A stretch of DNA of 64,000 bases from Labedaea rhizosphaerae (GCF_004362825.1 NZ_SNXZ01000010.1:26406-90405); one strand, 5' to 3'; shown: positions 17,067-25,589, counted from the first letter of the stretch. Notes: generated by a model from the letters alone, not told the origin. Program-made: numbers and translations.

Positions 17067-17665
17067 CCAGCCACCCCGGCAACCGCAAGCCCGACCCCGA
17101 TCAGCAGAACGGGCACGTGCCGTCAGGCGCGCGCGTCCCGCGCGCACGCGTTGGTTCACAGAAAGACCGCTGCCCGCCCGGTCAGCACCTCCCGGCGTGC
17201 CGCTGCGGCGTGCCTGACGACGACGAGCGGGAGCACCTGGCCACAGGGTTCGGCACGCACCTTCGCGCGCTTCGCGATGAGGTCGGGCTGACGCAGGAGG
17301 CGCTCGCGCGCCGCGCCGACCTGAGCCGGGAGATGGTGGCCCACCTTGAGACCGGCGGTCGCCGGCCGGAGACGCGAACGGTACGGCGGCTGGTCACCGC
17401 CTTGCTGCCCGGCGCGGCCAACGCCGAACGGCGCAAGGGGGAGCGCTCGACCCTCAACCGGTTGGCGGCCGACTCGGGGCGCGAGTGGCAGCGACGCCAG
17501 CTGACGCCGAGGCGTGACCGTGCGGAGGCCAGGAAGGCACGGCGGGACGCGTTCGCGTTGAAGGAGGTCGAGCGCCTGGGCAAGGAGATCGCCCGGCTGG
17601 AGGCGATCCGTGGACCCCGACCCTCTGTACCGCCAACAAAGGCCACCCCCGGCGAGCAGGGCTGA
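17063..17665 (+). CDS. XRE family DNA-binding protein
   Basis: 200 residues. The N-terminus has a short Cys segment (CPPGQHLPACRCG) of unknown role. An XRE helix-turn-helix follows: GTHLRALRDEVGLTQEALA, then REMVAHLETGGRRPETRTVRRL. The C-terminal third is a very basic, helical RDRAEARKARRDAF region, perhaps a coiled coil or nucleic-acid contact. ATG 17063 has a GGAGG 8 bases upstream; an in-frame GTG at 17024 lies inside the large hairpin and is less likely. Confidence 0.78.
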   Translation: MTSHPGNRKPDPDQQNGHVPSGARVPRARVGSQKDRCPPGQHLPACRCGVPDDDEREHLATGFGTHLRALRDEVGLTQEALARRADLSREMVAHLETGGRRPETRTVRRLVTALLPGAANAERRKGERSTLNRLAADSGREWQRRQLTPRRDRAEARKARRDAFALKEVERLGKEIARLEAIRGPRPSVPPTKATPGEQG

Positions 17666-17672
17666 TGGGACA

Positions 17673-17690
17673 TGTGGTCGCAAGGTTGTC
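17673..17690 (+). repeat. Putative arm-type site, variant copy
   Basis: TGTGGTCGCAAGGTTGTC, one mismatch from the copies at 12710 and 27585. It follows the XRE stop codon by 7 bp. Confidence 0.45.
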
Positions 17691-17731
17691 CGGCGGTAAC
17701 GCCGTGGTGGGGGAGGGGCGACGTTCTCCGC

Positions 17732-17920
17732 ATGAAGTCCGTGACCTCAGCAGCACAACTCACGTCCGCCGAGCATTACGCCGAAGCGGCGCGACTGCTC
17801 GACGAGTCGGCCACCAAGACGCCCCGAGACCCGGCTGTCGTCGGCCTGGCCGCCCGAGCCAGCGCGCACGCGGCGCTGGCCGCGGCCCGCGCGCAGATGG
17901 ACGCCGCCGTGGCGAACTGA
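17732..17920 (+). CDS. Small Ala-rich helical protein
   Basis: 62 residues from ATG 17732, function unknown. The sequence is Ala-rich and helical (AAQLTSAEHYAEAARLLDE, then ARASAHAALAAARAQMDAA), resembling small proteins common in actinomycete integrative elements. A GGGAGGGG run lies rather far upstream (about 15 bases). It ends 10 bp before the convergent GntR gene. Confidence 0.6.
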   Translation: MKSVTSAAQLTSAEHYAEAARLLDESATKTPRDPAVVGLAARASAHAALAAARAQMDAAVAN

Positions 17921-17930
17921 CCGAGGCTGG

Positions 17931-18686
17931 TCAGTCGCCGCTGACGTCATACAGCAGTTCGTAGAGGTCCGCGGACATCACCATCTCGGTCACCTCGACC
18001 GGCCGGCCGCTGGACGTCGCTACCCGCGTCACCGTGAGCACCGGCGTGCCGCGGGTAAGACCGAGCTGGGTGCGTTCCTCGCTGGTCGGCATGCGCGCGC
18101 CAACCAGCTCCTCGAACCGGAGACGGTGGCCCGCCTCCTCAAGTCGGGCGTAGGTGCCGCCGTCCCCGGTGTCGACGTCCTCCAGGACGGTGCCCTGGGT
18201 CAGCTCGCGCGGGAGATGGGACACGGCGAGCTGAACCGGTTCGCCGTCGGCACGCATGATCCTGTCTCGGATGGTTACCTCGGCGCCAGGCGCGAGCTGG
18301 AGAAGCTCAGCTACCCGGCCCGCCGCTGGCTCGAACCTGATCCGCACCGACACGGACGGCGTCCAACCGCCCTCGTCGGCATCGGCCAGGAACGCACCGC
18401 GGCCGGCGTCGCGGGCTGCACGGGACAGCCGGTTGCGGGCGAGCCTGCGCACCGTGGGGCGTTGCCGAACGAAGATGCCGCGGCCGTGCTCGGCGACAAG
18501 AACGCCGTCGCTGCGCAGCAACTCGATGGCCTGCCGGATCGTTGGCCGGGACACGCCGAACTCGTCGACGAGGTCGCGCTCGGATGGCACCTGGTGACCG
18601 GGCGGGTACTGGCCAGTCGCAACGCGGTCGCGCAGGGTGTCCGCGACCTGCCGGTAAGCCGGGACACCCGACTCCTTGTCGATCAC
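17931..18686 (-). CDS. GntR family regulator (HutC/UTRA subfamily)
   Basis: 251 residues. N-terminal GntR winged helix (PAYRQVADTLRDRVATGQYP, VPSERDLVDEFGVSRPTIRQ, HGRGIFV), then a UTRA ligand-binding domain that ends with VTEMVMSADLYELLYD. GTG 18686 with an upstream GGAGG is chosen; the frame is open much further but without similarity. A perfect inverted repeat lies upstream at 18763-18784 in the divergent promoter region. GntR proteins of this type (KorSA of pSAM2) keep actinomycete integrative elements quiescent, so a similar control role is likely. Confidence 0.88.
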   Translation of the reverse strand: MIDKESGVPAYRQVADTLRDRVATGQYPPGHQVPSERDLVDEFGVSRPTIRQAIELLRSDGVLVAEHGRGIFVRQRPTVRRLARNRLSRAARDAGRGAFLADADEGGWTPSVSVRIRFEPAAGRVAELLQLAPGAEVTIRDRIMRADGEPVQLAVSHLPRELTQGTVLEDVDTGDGGTYARLEEAGHRLRFEELVGARMPTSEERTQLGLTRGTPVLTVTRVATSSGRPVEVTEMVMSADLYELLYDVSGD

Positions 18687-18762
18687 GCCCCTCCTCCGGC
18701 TGGTCGTGACGTCCTGATGGGTGCACACACTACCGACCGTTAACCCGACGGGCTGAGATTCC

Positions 18763-18802
18763 CCAACTGGTATTGACCAGTTGGCGTCACGCTGCTGTAG
18801 TG
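18763..18802 (+). promoter_or_regulatory. GntR operator overlapping a rightward promoter
   Basis: CCAACTGGT and ACCAGTTGG form a perfect 9-bp inverted repeat with a 4-bp spacer (18763-18784). A -35 hexamer TTGACC (18774-18779) lies inside it, followed after 17 bp by TGTAGT (18797-18802) as a -10. Binding here would block the promoter of the genes starting at 18844. The divergent GntR protein is the obvious ligand. Confidence 0.72.
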
Positions 18803-18843
18803 GAGGTGGACAAGACGTCATTACCAGTGGGAGCGTGGGGGCT

Positions 18844-19044
18844 GTGGCCGACCCGTGGAAGCAGACCCTGTCATGCCGTGACGTGGCAGGACGGCGCCGC
18901 GAGGTCACCGTGTCCATCCCCGCCGCCGAGCTTGAGCTGTACGTCCAGACCCCGCCCGGCGAGGTGGTTCGCCTCAACGTCGACGAGCTGCGCTGGATGT
19001 CGCAGGCGTTCACCGACGCCCTGCGCCAGCTGGAAGCTAGGTAA
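18844..19044 (+). CDS. Small hypothetical protein under the GntR-controlled promoter
   Basis: 66 residues: two short strands (REVTVSIPAAELELYVQTPP) and a C-terminal helix (DELRWMSQAFTDALRQLE). Function unknown. GTG 18844 is taken as start; GTG 18835 is an in-frame alternative. It is the first gene behind the promoter that overlaps the GntR operator, so probably the most tightly controlled gene of this part of the element. Confidence 0.65.
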   Translation: MADPWKQTLSCRDVAGRRREVTVSIPAAELELYVQTPPGEVVRLNVDELRWMSQAFTDALRQLEAR

Positions 19045-19049
19045 CGGTC

Positions 19050-19481
19050 GTGGCCTGGCACCCGATCATCCGACTCCGGTCCCGCCTCATGGTGCGCAGC
19101 GAACGACGCGCCGGCTACCCCAGGCCGCGGCCGGCAGTCTGCACCTCGCCCGCGGTCCGGCGGCCCACGCCGATCATCGTGGACGCCGCCACCCAGAACG
19201 TCGTGTCCGGCTCGGCACACCCCTCCTCCCCCGTAGGAGCCGAGCCGGGCACGGCCCCGCAAGACCGGTGGGGAATTGATCTGCGTTGGGGTGTCGAGCT
19301 TCTACACCGCATCCCCGACGACGCCGAGCCGCTCTCGTCGGTCGACGACCACCCGCTGCAGGTCTTCCAGGGCGCGTGCGGACGGCCGGCGCTGCTGATC
19401 CGCCAGCACCTGCTCGACAGGACGCGCACGGTGTGGTTCGACTGGGCGGACTGGGATCGCTGCCCGAACTGCGCGCGGTAG
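19050..19481 (+). CDS. Hypothetical protein
   Basis: 143 residues, not recognised. The first 70 residues are Pro/Arg/Ala-rich; the C-terminal half looks folded (WGIDLRWGVELLHRIPDDAE, then an HPLQVFQG segment, ending in a CPNC pair that could bind metal). GTG 19050 lies 5 bp after the previous stop, so same operon. The ribosome-binding site is weak and a later start is possible. Confidence 0.55.
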   Translation: MAWHPIIRLRSRLMVRSERRAGYPRPRPAVCTSPAVRRPTPIIVDAATQNVVSGSAHPSSPVGAEPGTAPQDRWGIDLRWGVELLHRIPDDAEPLSSVDDHPLQVFQGACGRPALLIRQHLLDRTRTVWFDWADWDRCPNCAR

Positions 19482-19489
19482 GTGGGCCC

Positions 19490-19708
19490 GTGTCGGATAC
19501 CACGCACTGGCACCGCGACGCGTTCCGCCTCGAGGAGGCGCACGCCGTGGACATCAACCACACCCGGCTCGCGTTCGGCCGCCGGGTACGCCGCTACGTT
19601 CCCGCGCTGTGTGGATCTTGGGCGCGGGCCGACCTGCCGGCGAGCGGGGTCACTCGGCGGTGCCCGCTCTGCGTTTGGCTTGTCGACGGCGAGCAGCGAC
19701 AGACTTAG
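19490..19708 (+). CDS. Hypothetical protein with a C-terminal CPLC pair
   Basis: 72 residues from GTG 19490 (AGGTGG upstream). Aromatic N-terminus, a basic middle segment (TRLAFGRRVRRYVPALCG) and a final RCPLCVWLVDG resembling half of a zinc ribbon. Small proteins of this pattern occur in actinomycete integrative elements and phages; function unknown. The last 59 bp overlap the convergent small gene. Confidence 0.58.
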   Translation: MSDTTHWHRDAFRLEEAHAVDINHTRLAFGRRVRRYVPALCGSWARADLPASGVTRRCPLCVWLVDGEQRQT

Positions 19709-19931
19709 CCGCCATCGTCTGGTAGTGCGCTTTCCTCGCCGACTCGGCGGCTTTGGCCCGCGCTATCGGGTCCATCACGCCGTCCGGGTCCACCAGACGT
19801 TCGAACCTCTCGTCGGCGGCGGCGCGCCCTGCGGCTGTCCGGGCCGCCCGGTTGGGCGTACGCGCCCACGACGTGTTCGCCGCCGCCTGCGCATGGAGGC
19901 GCTTCTCCGGCGGGGTGCGTTCGTCTGCCAT
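19650..19931 (-). CDS. Small basic helical protein
   Basis: 93 residues from ATG 19931. The sequence is Ala/Arg-rich and helical: LHAQAAANTSWARTPNRAAR, then RFERLVDPDGVMDP and a basic tail. The pattern HxSWAxTPDRxARTAPAR...FERxVDPDG recurs in actinomycete genomes and integrative elements in my experience of such sequences; function unknown. Transcribed against the flanking genes. Confidence 0.68.
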   Translation of the reverse strand: MADERTPPEKRLHAQAAANTSWARTPNRAARTAAGRAAADERFERLVDPDGVMDPIARAKAAESARKAHYQTMAAKSVAARRRQAKRRAGTAE

Positions 19932-20091
19932 GCCAGCAGCGTCCCACCCTGCGCCGCCAGAGACCACACCGAGATCACCAGGCCAGTCGATGCACCTGAG
20001 CGGCCGTGGGCTCTGTTCACCGATCACCGACCATGGCGCGCGTTGCGGCGGCGCAGGGGAGGGATGACACGCACCCACGACCCTGGACGCC

Positions 20092-20724
20092 GTGGCACAC
20101 ACATCGAACCCGTTCCCTGACCTGCGGGAACTGAAACACTTCACGGACGAGACGCACGCGCGCGCCCTCGAGCTGCCGATCAACGGCAAGACCTACCGGT
20201 TCGACGCGGGAAAGATCAGCTTTCGGGCGGGTCTCCTGATCACCAGGATGCGCGTCGCGCAGGCCCTCTACCAAGCTGCGCTCGACGCCGGCGAAGACCC
20301 GGACCCCGAGGTCGTGACCCTCGATGACGACGAGTACCGCCACGTCCTCGAGCAGCTGGTGACGCCCGAACGTCGCGACGAGTTCATCGCCGACGGCCTC
20401 ACCGTCGACGAGGTCGAGCACGTCCGCAAGACCGTCTTGCTCTGGCTCATGTGGGGCGAGGAAGCCGCGGCCGACTACTGGGTTGGCAAGTTGTCGGACG
20501 GCGGGAAGGACGGCCCCGACCCAAAAGTACCGGCCTCCGCATCGACGAAAACGGCTGGGTCGTCAACGCGGAAGAGTTCAACAGGGACGAACCGGCGCCG
20601 TTCGACTGGGTCGACGTCCTCGAAGCCTGGGGACTCGTCGAGGCCGGATTCCACGCCCACTACGCCGTCGACCTCGCGTCGTCGGAAGCCCTCGACGGAC
20701 ACACCTGGCGGTGGTTCGAGGTGA
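20092..20724 (+). CDS. Phage tail assembly chaperone, zero-frame product (gpG-like)
   Basis: 210 residues if read to its own stop. The first 140 residues form the recognisable part (FPDLRELKHF, LELPINGKTYRFDAG, then acidic helices), like actinophage tail assembly chaperones that precede the tape measure gene. After residue 145 the zero frame turns into a Ser/Thr/Arg/Pro low-complexity tail because it is out of frame with the conserved extension. A canonical slippery heptamer at 20520-20526 allows a -1 shift into that extension. The chaperone coats the tape measure protein during tail assembly. Confidence 0.8.
   Translation: MAHTSNPFPDLRELKHFTDETHARALELPINGKTYRFDAGKISFRAGLLITRMRVAQALYQAALDAGEDPDPEVVTLDDDEYRHVLEQLVTPERRDEFIADGLTVDEVEHVRKTVLLWLMWGEEAAADYWVGKLSDGGKDGPDPKVPASASTKTAGSSTRKSSTGTNRRRSTGSTSSKPGDSSRPDSTPTTPSTSRRRKPSTDTPGGGSR
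20520..20526 (+). promoter_or_regulatory. CCCAAAA -1 ribosomal frameshift site
   Basis: The heptamer fits X XXY YYZ exactly in the zero frame (C CCA AAA, codon boundaries at 20521 and 20524). Slipping back one base continues as Ser-Thr-Gly-Leu-Arg-Ile-Asp into an open frame of more than 100 codons. Such slips are conserved in tail assembly chaperone genes of long-tailed phages. Confidence 0.82.
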
Positions 20725-20846
20725 GGCTGTGGGGTTTGCCGTCCGAGGCCCGGCTGTGGCGCAAGCTCGCGCCGGCCGAGAAGCCACCCGAGGAAGCCAC
20801 CGTCGAGGGCATCGACGCGGCACTCGGTCTAAGCCGGGAGGGGTGA
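20526..20846 (+). CDS. Tail assembly chaperone, -1 frame extension (gpGT-like)
   Basis: About 106 codons reached by -1 frameshifting from the 20092 gene; it has no credible start of its own. The encoded sequence is a normal, structured protein (STGLRIDENGWVVNAEEFN, then FDWVDVLEAWGLVEAGFHAH, with a C-terminal helix), unlike the low-complexity zero frame. The full fusion would be about 250 residues. It stops 6 bp before the tape measure start, the standard position. In lambda the equivalent gpGT recruits tail tube protein to the tape measure complex. Confidence 0.8.
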   Translation, partial: STGLRIDENGWVVNAEEFNRDEPAPFDWVDVLEAWGLVEAGFHAHYAVDLASSEALDGHTWRWFEVRLWGLPSEARLWRKLAPAEKPPEEATVEGIDAALGLSREG

Positions 20847-20852
20847 CGACGG

Positions 20853-23804
20853 ATGGCCCTGATGGTCGGCGAGATCCAGGCGCTCATAACGGCCGACGCG
20901 TCGAAGTTCAAGCAGGAGACCGACAAGGCGCTTGCGACCGGCAAGAAGTTCCGGTCCGACGCCAGCCGCCCGGTTGAGATCAACGGCGACGGCAAGCCGT
21001 TCGCCGACACCTTGAACAAGGCCGACGCGAACTGGATGAAGACGGTCCAGTCGATCGGCGGCAAGCATGCGGCGCTCACCGCCGACGACAAGGTGTCGCC
21101 CGTCCTCAAGGCAGTGAATGCCCAAGATCTGCCGGACAAGAGCGTTGCGCTCAACGCCGACGACAACGCCAGCCCCGCGGTCGACAAGATCAAGCGCGAG
21201 CAGATCCCCGCCAAGAAGGTCCCCGTCGAGGTCGACGACCAGACCGCCGAGGGCACCGCGAAGATCGGCGAGAGCCTCACCAAGTGGGCGGCCGGCCTCG
21301 GGTTGGGCGCCTTGATCGCCAAGGGAATCGCGACCGGCCTGGACATCTCCGACGCCCGTACCGCGCTACAGAACCAGATGGGCCTGTCCACACAGGACGC
21401 CGAGAGGTACGGCGCCCTGGCCGGGAAGGTCTACGCCGACGGGTTCGCCGAGTCGCGCGACCAGGTCGTCGAAGCCATCTCGTCGGCCAGCAGCAACTTC
21501 GCCGGGTTCATGCAGCTGACCGAGGACGCACAGGACGCGGTCGCGAAGGCGGGCATCCGGATAGCCAACGTGTTCGGCCAGGACGTCACCGGGGTCATGC
21601 GCGCCGCTGGCGCCATGGTCGCCTCACACCTGGCCCCCGACATTCAGACCGCGATGGACACCATCACCACCGGACTCCAGAGCGCGGCCAACAAGAGCGA
21701 CGATCTGCTCGACACCTTCAACGAGTACAGCCCCTTCTTCGCCAAGGTCGGGCTGTCGGCCTCGGAGTCGCTCGGCCTGATGAACGCCGCGATCCTCGCC
21801 GGCGCGCGCGACTCCGACCAGGCGGCGGACGCGATCAAGGAGTTCACACTCCGGGCCACCGACGGATCGGCGACGACCGCGGACGGGTTCAACTCGATCG
21901 GCCTGTCCGCACAGGAGATGTCGGCGGCCATCGCCGCGGGCGGCGACTCGGCGCACGGGGCGTTCATCAAGACACTCGCCGGGTTACAGTCCATACAGGA
22001 CCCGTTGGAGCGCAACAGGATCGGCGTCGAGCTGATGGGCTCGCAGTGGGAGGATGCCTTTAACAACGCGCTCCCCGCCATGGACCTGACGAAGATCGGC
22101 ATGGACAACATCGCCGGCTCGACGGACCGCCTCCACACGTCGAGCAGCCAGATGTTCAGCGTGATCATGCGCGGCTTCCAGGAGTGGGCGCCCGCCGTCG
22201 GTGGCGTAGTGCTCGCGCTCGGCGCCCTGCCTGGGGCGTTCGGAACGGTCAAGGACGTCGCCACTAGCACGTGGGAGAAAGTCACCACGGGCCTCACCAA
22301 CCTCAACTCGAAGATGGGTTCGGGCTGGAAGACCGCGGGCCTGCTCGCGGGCGGGTTCGGCGTGGCCGGCCTCGCCGCCGCGGCTGTCTCCATCGGCATC
22401 GGCGAGCTGGTCGACCAGAACGAAAGGGCCGCGCAGGCCGAGGCCGAGCATCAACAGCGGGTCCAGGCGCTGGCCGCCGCGCTGCGCGAGTCCAACGGTG
22501 CCATCGACGACAACGTCCGGGCCATCGCCGCGAAAAACCTCGCCGAGACGCAGGTCGAGGGCGGCAAGACCATGCTGGAGATCGCCCGCGAAACCGGGGT
22601 GGCTCTGCCGGACCTGACCGACGCGTACCTCGGCAACGCCGACGCAATCGAGCGTGTGCGCGCCGCGGGCAACAAGTGGGCCGCCGACCAGTTGAACGGC
22701 GCCGGCTCCGGCGAAGACGCCATGAGCCGGGCGCGGACGATCGCCGACTACACGAGCAAGGTCAACGGCCTCAACGGCGAGTTCAACGACGGTGTCCAGG
22801 CTGAGAAGAATCTCGCCGCTGCCACCAAGGAAGGCAACTCGGCGCAGCAGCAGGCCGCAGCGGCCACCGAGCACCACACGCAGGCGCTCAAGGAGTTGCA
22901 GGACCTCCAACTCGGCTTCGCGGACAAGAACCTCGCCTACCGGTCGTCCGTCGCGCAGTTGGGCGATGCTCAGCAGCGTCTCGCCGACGCCACCAAGGCG
23001 CAGGCCGACGCGCTCAAGGCGCACGGCAAGAACTCAGCCGAGTACAAGCAGGCGTCCGCCGACGCTGCCGAGGCGAGTCGCGGCGCCGAGTCCGCGATGC
23101 TCGGTGAAGTCCGGGCGGCCGGCGAGCTCGCCAAGGCGGAGAACGCCGGCAAGGACCAGAAGGTCATCGACGCTGCGGTCACAAAGGCGCAGACGGCGGA
23201 GATCATCAAACTCGCCGAGGCTTCCGGCAACCATGCGCCGCTTGCCTTGCGGCAGATGATCGCCTCCCTCGACGCGACTTCCCTTGCCGCCCTTGGTGTG
23301 ACGCGCAAGGTCACCAACACCGGCGACGCCATCTACGAGCTGCCTGACGGCAAGACGGTCACCATCAAGGCGTCCGACTTCGCGAGCGGCACCCTGGACA
23401 ACGTCGCGAACAAGGTCAACAGCTTGCACGACAAGACCGTCACCGTGAAGGTCAAGGCTGACATGGCCGGCTTCTACCACTCGGTCAATGCGGCTGGGCA
23501 GCAGTTCGGCGTTCCCTTCTACGCCAAGGGAACGGACTACCACCCCGGCGGGCTCGCCGTGGTCGGCGAGCATGGCCCGGAGCTTTTGAACCTGCCGAAG
23601 GGCTCGCAGGTGATCCCGGCCGCCCCGACCCGCGACCTCATGCGTCCATCGGTCAGTTCAACGACCTCGACCGCGACCTCGACCACTCACACGGACAGGT
23701 CGCGTCACGTCACGTACAACATCGAGCAGGGCCTCGCGCCCCACGAAGTGGTGCGGGTGATCAAGCGATACGAGGCCGAGCAGATGGCCTTGTACGGGCC
23801 CTGA
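20853..23804 (+). CDS. Phage tail tape measure protein
   Basis: 983 residues. The N-terminal 300 residues are helical with Ala/Lys-rich repeats; a TP901-type core covers about residues 140-430 (RTALQNQMGLSTQDAERYGA, DLLDTFNEYSPFFAKVGLSA, PLERNRIGVELMGSQWEDAF). A Gly/Ala-rich hydrophobic stretch (about 450-520) could insert in membrane, long coiled-coil-forming helices follow (about 630-800), and the C-terminus has the usual AVVGEHGPELLNLPKGS signature. By the tail-length rule of about 1.5 angstrom per residue it would measure a siphovirus tail of roughly 150 nm. It is intact, yet no tail tube gene is present nearby. Confidence 0.93.
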   Translation: MALMVGEIQALITADASKFKQETDKALATGKKFRSDASRPVEINGDGKPFADTLNKADANWMKTVQSIGGKHAALTADDKVSPVLKAVNAQDLPDKSVALNADDNASPAVDKIKREQIPAKKVPVEVDDQTAEGTAKIGESLTKWAAGLGLGALIAKGIATGLDISDARTALQNQMGLSTQDAERYGALAGKVYADGFAESRDQVVEAISSASSNFAGFMQLTEDAQDAVAKAGIRIANVFGQDVTGVMRAAGAMVASHLAPDIQTAMDTITTGLQSAANKSDDLLDTFNEYSPFFAKVGLSASESLGLMNAAILAGARDSDQAADAIKEFTLRATDGSATTADGFNSIGLSAQEMSAAIAAGGDSAHGAFIKTLAGLQSIQDPLERNRIGVELMGSQWEDAFNNALPAMDLTKIGMDNIAGSTDRLHTSSSQMFSVIMRGFQEWAPAVGGVVLALGALPGAFGTVKDVATSTWEKVTTGLTNLNSKMGSGWKTAGLLAGGFGVAGLAAAAVSIGIGELVDQNERAAQAEAEHQQRVQALAAALRESNGAIDDNVRAIAAKNLAETQVEGGKTMLEIARETGVALPDLTDAYLGNADAIERVRAAGNKWAADQLNGAGSGEDAMSRARTIADYTSKVNGLNGEFNDGVQAEKNLAAATKEGNSAQQQAAAATEHHTQALKELQDLQLGFADKNLAYRSSVAQLGDAQQRLADATKAQADALKAHGKNSAEYKQASADAAEASRGAESAMLGEVRAAGELAKAENAGKDQKVIDAAVTKAQTAEIIKLAEASGNHAPLALRQMIASLDATSLAALGVTRKVTNTGDAIYELPDGKTVTIKASDFASGTLDNVANKVNSLHDKTVTVKVKADMAGFYHSVNAAGQQFGVPFYAKGTDYHPGGLAVVGEHGPELLNLPKGSQVIPAAPTRDLMRPSVSSTTSTATSTTHTDRSRHVTYNIEQGLAPHEVVRVIKRYEAEQMALYGP

Positions 23805-23967
23805 ACCTCCGACGGCGGGCGTCCCGTGCCATCGCCCGCCGTCGGTCCCACCTTGCGATCGCGCGCGCTTTTTGTTGCAGATCAAACAGGGCATGGGCCT
23901 TCCATCCGAACCGAGGGAGCTCCAGGGGTTCCGCATGCGGTGACATCCCTCTCGGATGATCGTCCTC

Positions 23968-24135
23968 ATGACCAGTTCGCAAGCGGCTGCCGCCCTTGGC
24001 ATCTCAACGCGACGGGTTCGCTACCTGGCGGCCCGCGGCTGCCTGCCGGGCGCCTACCGGCCGGGCCGCGACTGGTTGATACCACTCGCCGCTATCGAGG
24101 AACGTCAAGCGGCACAACGGAAAGAACGAGGCTGA
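23968..24135 (+). CDS. Small helix-turn-helix protein (excisionase type)
   Basis: 55 residues, ATG 23968 to TGA 24135. A complete small helix-turn-helix 17 domain: SSQAAAALGISTRRVRYLAA is the recognition part and CLPGAYRPGRDWLIPLAAIE the wing. It may bind element DNA for transcription or excision. Its stop lies 4 bp before the next GTG start. A third excisionase-like protein in one element is noteworthy. The 160 bp before it hold no gene I can support. Confidence 0.72.
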   Translation: MTSSQAAAALGISTRRVRYLAARGCLPGAYRPGRDWLIPLAAIEERQAAQRKERG

Positions 24136-24139
24136 CCCA

Positions 24140-24901
24140 GTGACCACACCCAAGTCCCCGACGAAGCAGGCCGACACGATCGTCGACAAGACCGGCGCCG
24201 AGCTCGAGGAGGCCAGAGCCGCGCACGCTGCACTGGCAGACCAGAAGCTCGAGGCGCAGACGGCGGCCACCGACCTCGCCAACGAGGCCGACGGCCTCGA
24301 GACGCGTCTGCGCGACGGCGACCGGTCCATCACCTACAAGGACATCACCGAGGCGCAGGAGAAGGCAAAGCACGCCGCGCTGGTGGCGGTCAGCTTCGAA
24401 CGCGAGATCGAGGAAGCCGAGACCACTGAGAAGCGAGCGAGTCTCGCCCACGCGGCCGCCCGGCTGACCGCCCTCGAGGACAGGTTCGGTGCGGCGCTCG
24501 GCAAGGCCGCCAAGCCGATCGTCGACAACCTCGCCGGCCTGTTGCAGGGGTTGCAGGAGACGTACGACGAGTACCGGCTGTGCGTCAGCTTGGCGGCCGG
24601 AGGCAACGGCACCCCGCACCCGCAGGGCCTCAACCGCACGCTCCACTACAACCCGAGCGATGGCTACGTGCCGGCGCTCGAGCTGCCGGATGCCGGCGAC
24701 CTGATCGCGGAACTCATCGCGACGGGCGTGGAACGCGCGTTCGGCTCCCTCCAGGACGACCGCGCCGGCGCAACGTCCACGCTGCGGGCGCTCTCCACGA
24801 CGCCGAAGATCCCCAACCACCCGGCCGTGGAAGCCGCGCGCAAGACGCACGCGGACACCCACAACAGCGCCGTGCACTGGGTCAAGGCGGTGCAGGCGTG
24901 A
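24140..24901 (+). CDS. Coiled-coil hypothetical protein
   Basis: 253 residues, function unknown. Residues 10-115 are strongly helical with heptad-like spacing and high Ala/Glu/Lys content (ELEEARAAHAALADQKLEAQ, then ITEAQEKAKHAALVAVSFER), predicting a coiled coil. The C-terminal part is more globular (a YDEYRLCVSLAAGGNG segment, a DLIAELIATGVERAF helix). It overlaps the next gene by GTGA. A scaffold or tail-accessory role is possible but unsupported by similarity. Confidence 0.68.
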   Translation: MTTPKSPTKQADTIVDKTGAELEEARAAHAALADQKLEAQTAATDLANEADGLETRLRDGDRSITYKDITEAQEKAKHAALVAVSFEREIEEAETTEKRASLAHAAARLTALEDRFGAALGKAAKPIVDNLAGLLQGLQETYDEYRLCVSLAAGGNGTPHPQGLNRTLHYNPSDGYVPALELPDAGDLIAELIATGVERAFGSLQDDRAGATSTLRALSTTPKIPNHPAVEAARKTHADTHNSAVHWVKAVQA

Positions 24902-25587
24902 CCGCCCCGGCTCCCCAGGGCAGCGAGCCCCAGCCGATGCCTCACCCCAACGACGATCCCGACTTCGCGGCGGCACGACAAGCCAAGGCCGACTACGAGG
25001 CCGCGGTCGGCCAAGCGCGCAAGCTGACCGGCGTCGGCGCGCTCTCGCTGCTCAGGCAGGCCGAAACCCTCGAGGCTGCGCACACCACTTACGCCGAGGC
25101 GGTACAGGGCGCGTGGGACCGCGTGATCGAGCGCCGCAAGGGCCGCTACGAGCACCTGCAGGCACAACTGCCGATGGGCCCCGCGGTGCCATCGGACGCG
25201 ACGCCCGCCGACCGGGCCGCTCTGATGGCCGCGTTCCAGAGCCAGCACGACCGCGCGACAGCGACCGACCGGGACGGACGCGCCAAGATGCTCGACCAAG
25301 CCGACCGGTTCGGCGACGAACATGCCCGCCGTGCCGCGTTCACCGCGATCCTGGACCGCGGTGAGATGGACACCCTGCAGAACCGGTCGGACCGCTACGG
25401 CGGCGTCCTCGACCAGATCAGCGAGATGCGTGACCTCCAGAACGAGGGCGGCCACGTCGCTCGCGGGTTCGCCCACAAGACGTTCCGGCTGGAGCCGGCG
25501 CCCGCTGAGGTCGCACAGATGCCGATGCTGCGGGAGGCCGCCGAGACGCAGATGCAGTCCTGGCGCCAGCATGGATACCGGGTGTAG
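24898..25587 (+). CDS. Helical hypothetical protein
   Basis: 229 residues, function unknown, predicted mostly helical (FAAARQAKADYEAAVGQARK, RVIERRKGRYEHLQAQL, AKMLDQADRFGDEHARRAAF). GTG 24898 overlaps the preceding stop; the frame is open further upstream but overlaps the neighbour. The repeated co-occurrence of two helical proteins after the tape measure gene suggests they act together. Confidence 0.68.
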   Translation: MTAPAPQGSEPQPMPHPNDDPDFAAARQAKADYEAAVGQARKLTGVGALSLLRQAETLEAAHTTYAEAVQGAWDRVIERRKGRYEHLQAQLPMGPAVPSDATPADRAALMAAFQSQHDRATATDRDGRAKMLDQADRFGDEHARRAAFTAILDRGEMDTLQNRSDRYGGVLDQISEMRDLQNEGGHVARGFAHKTFRLEPAPAEVAQMPMLREAAETQMQSWRQHGYRV

Positions 25588-25589
25588 CC

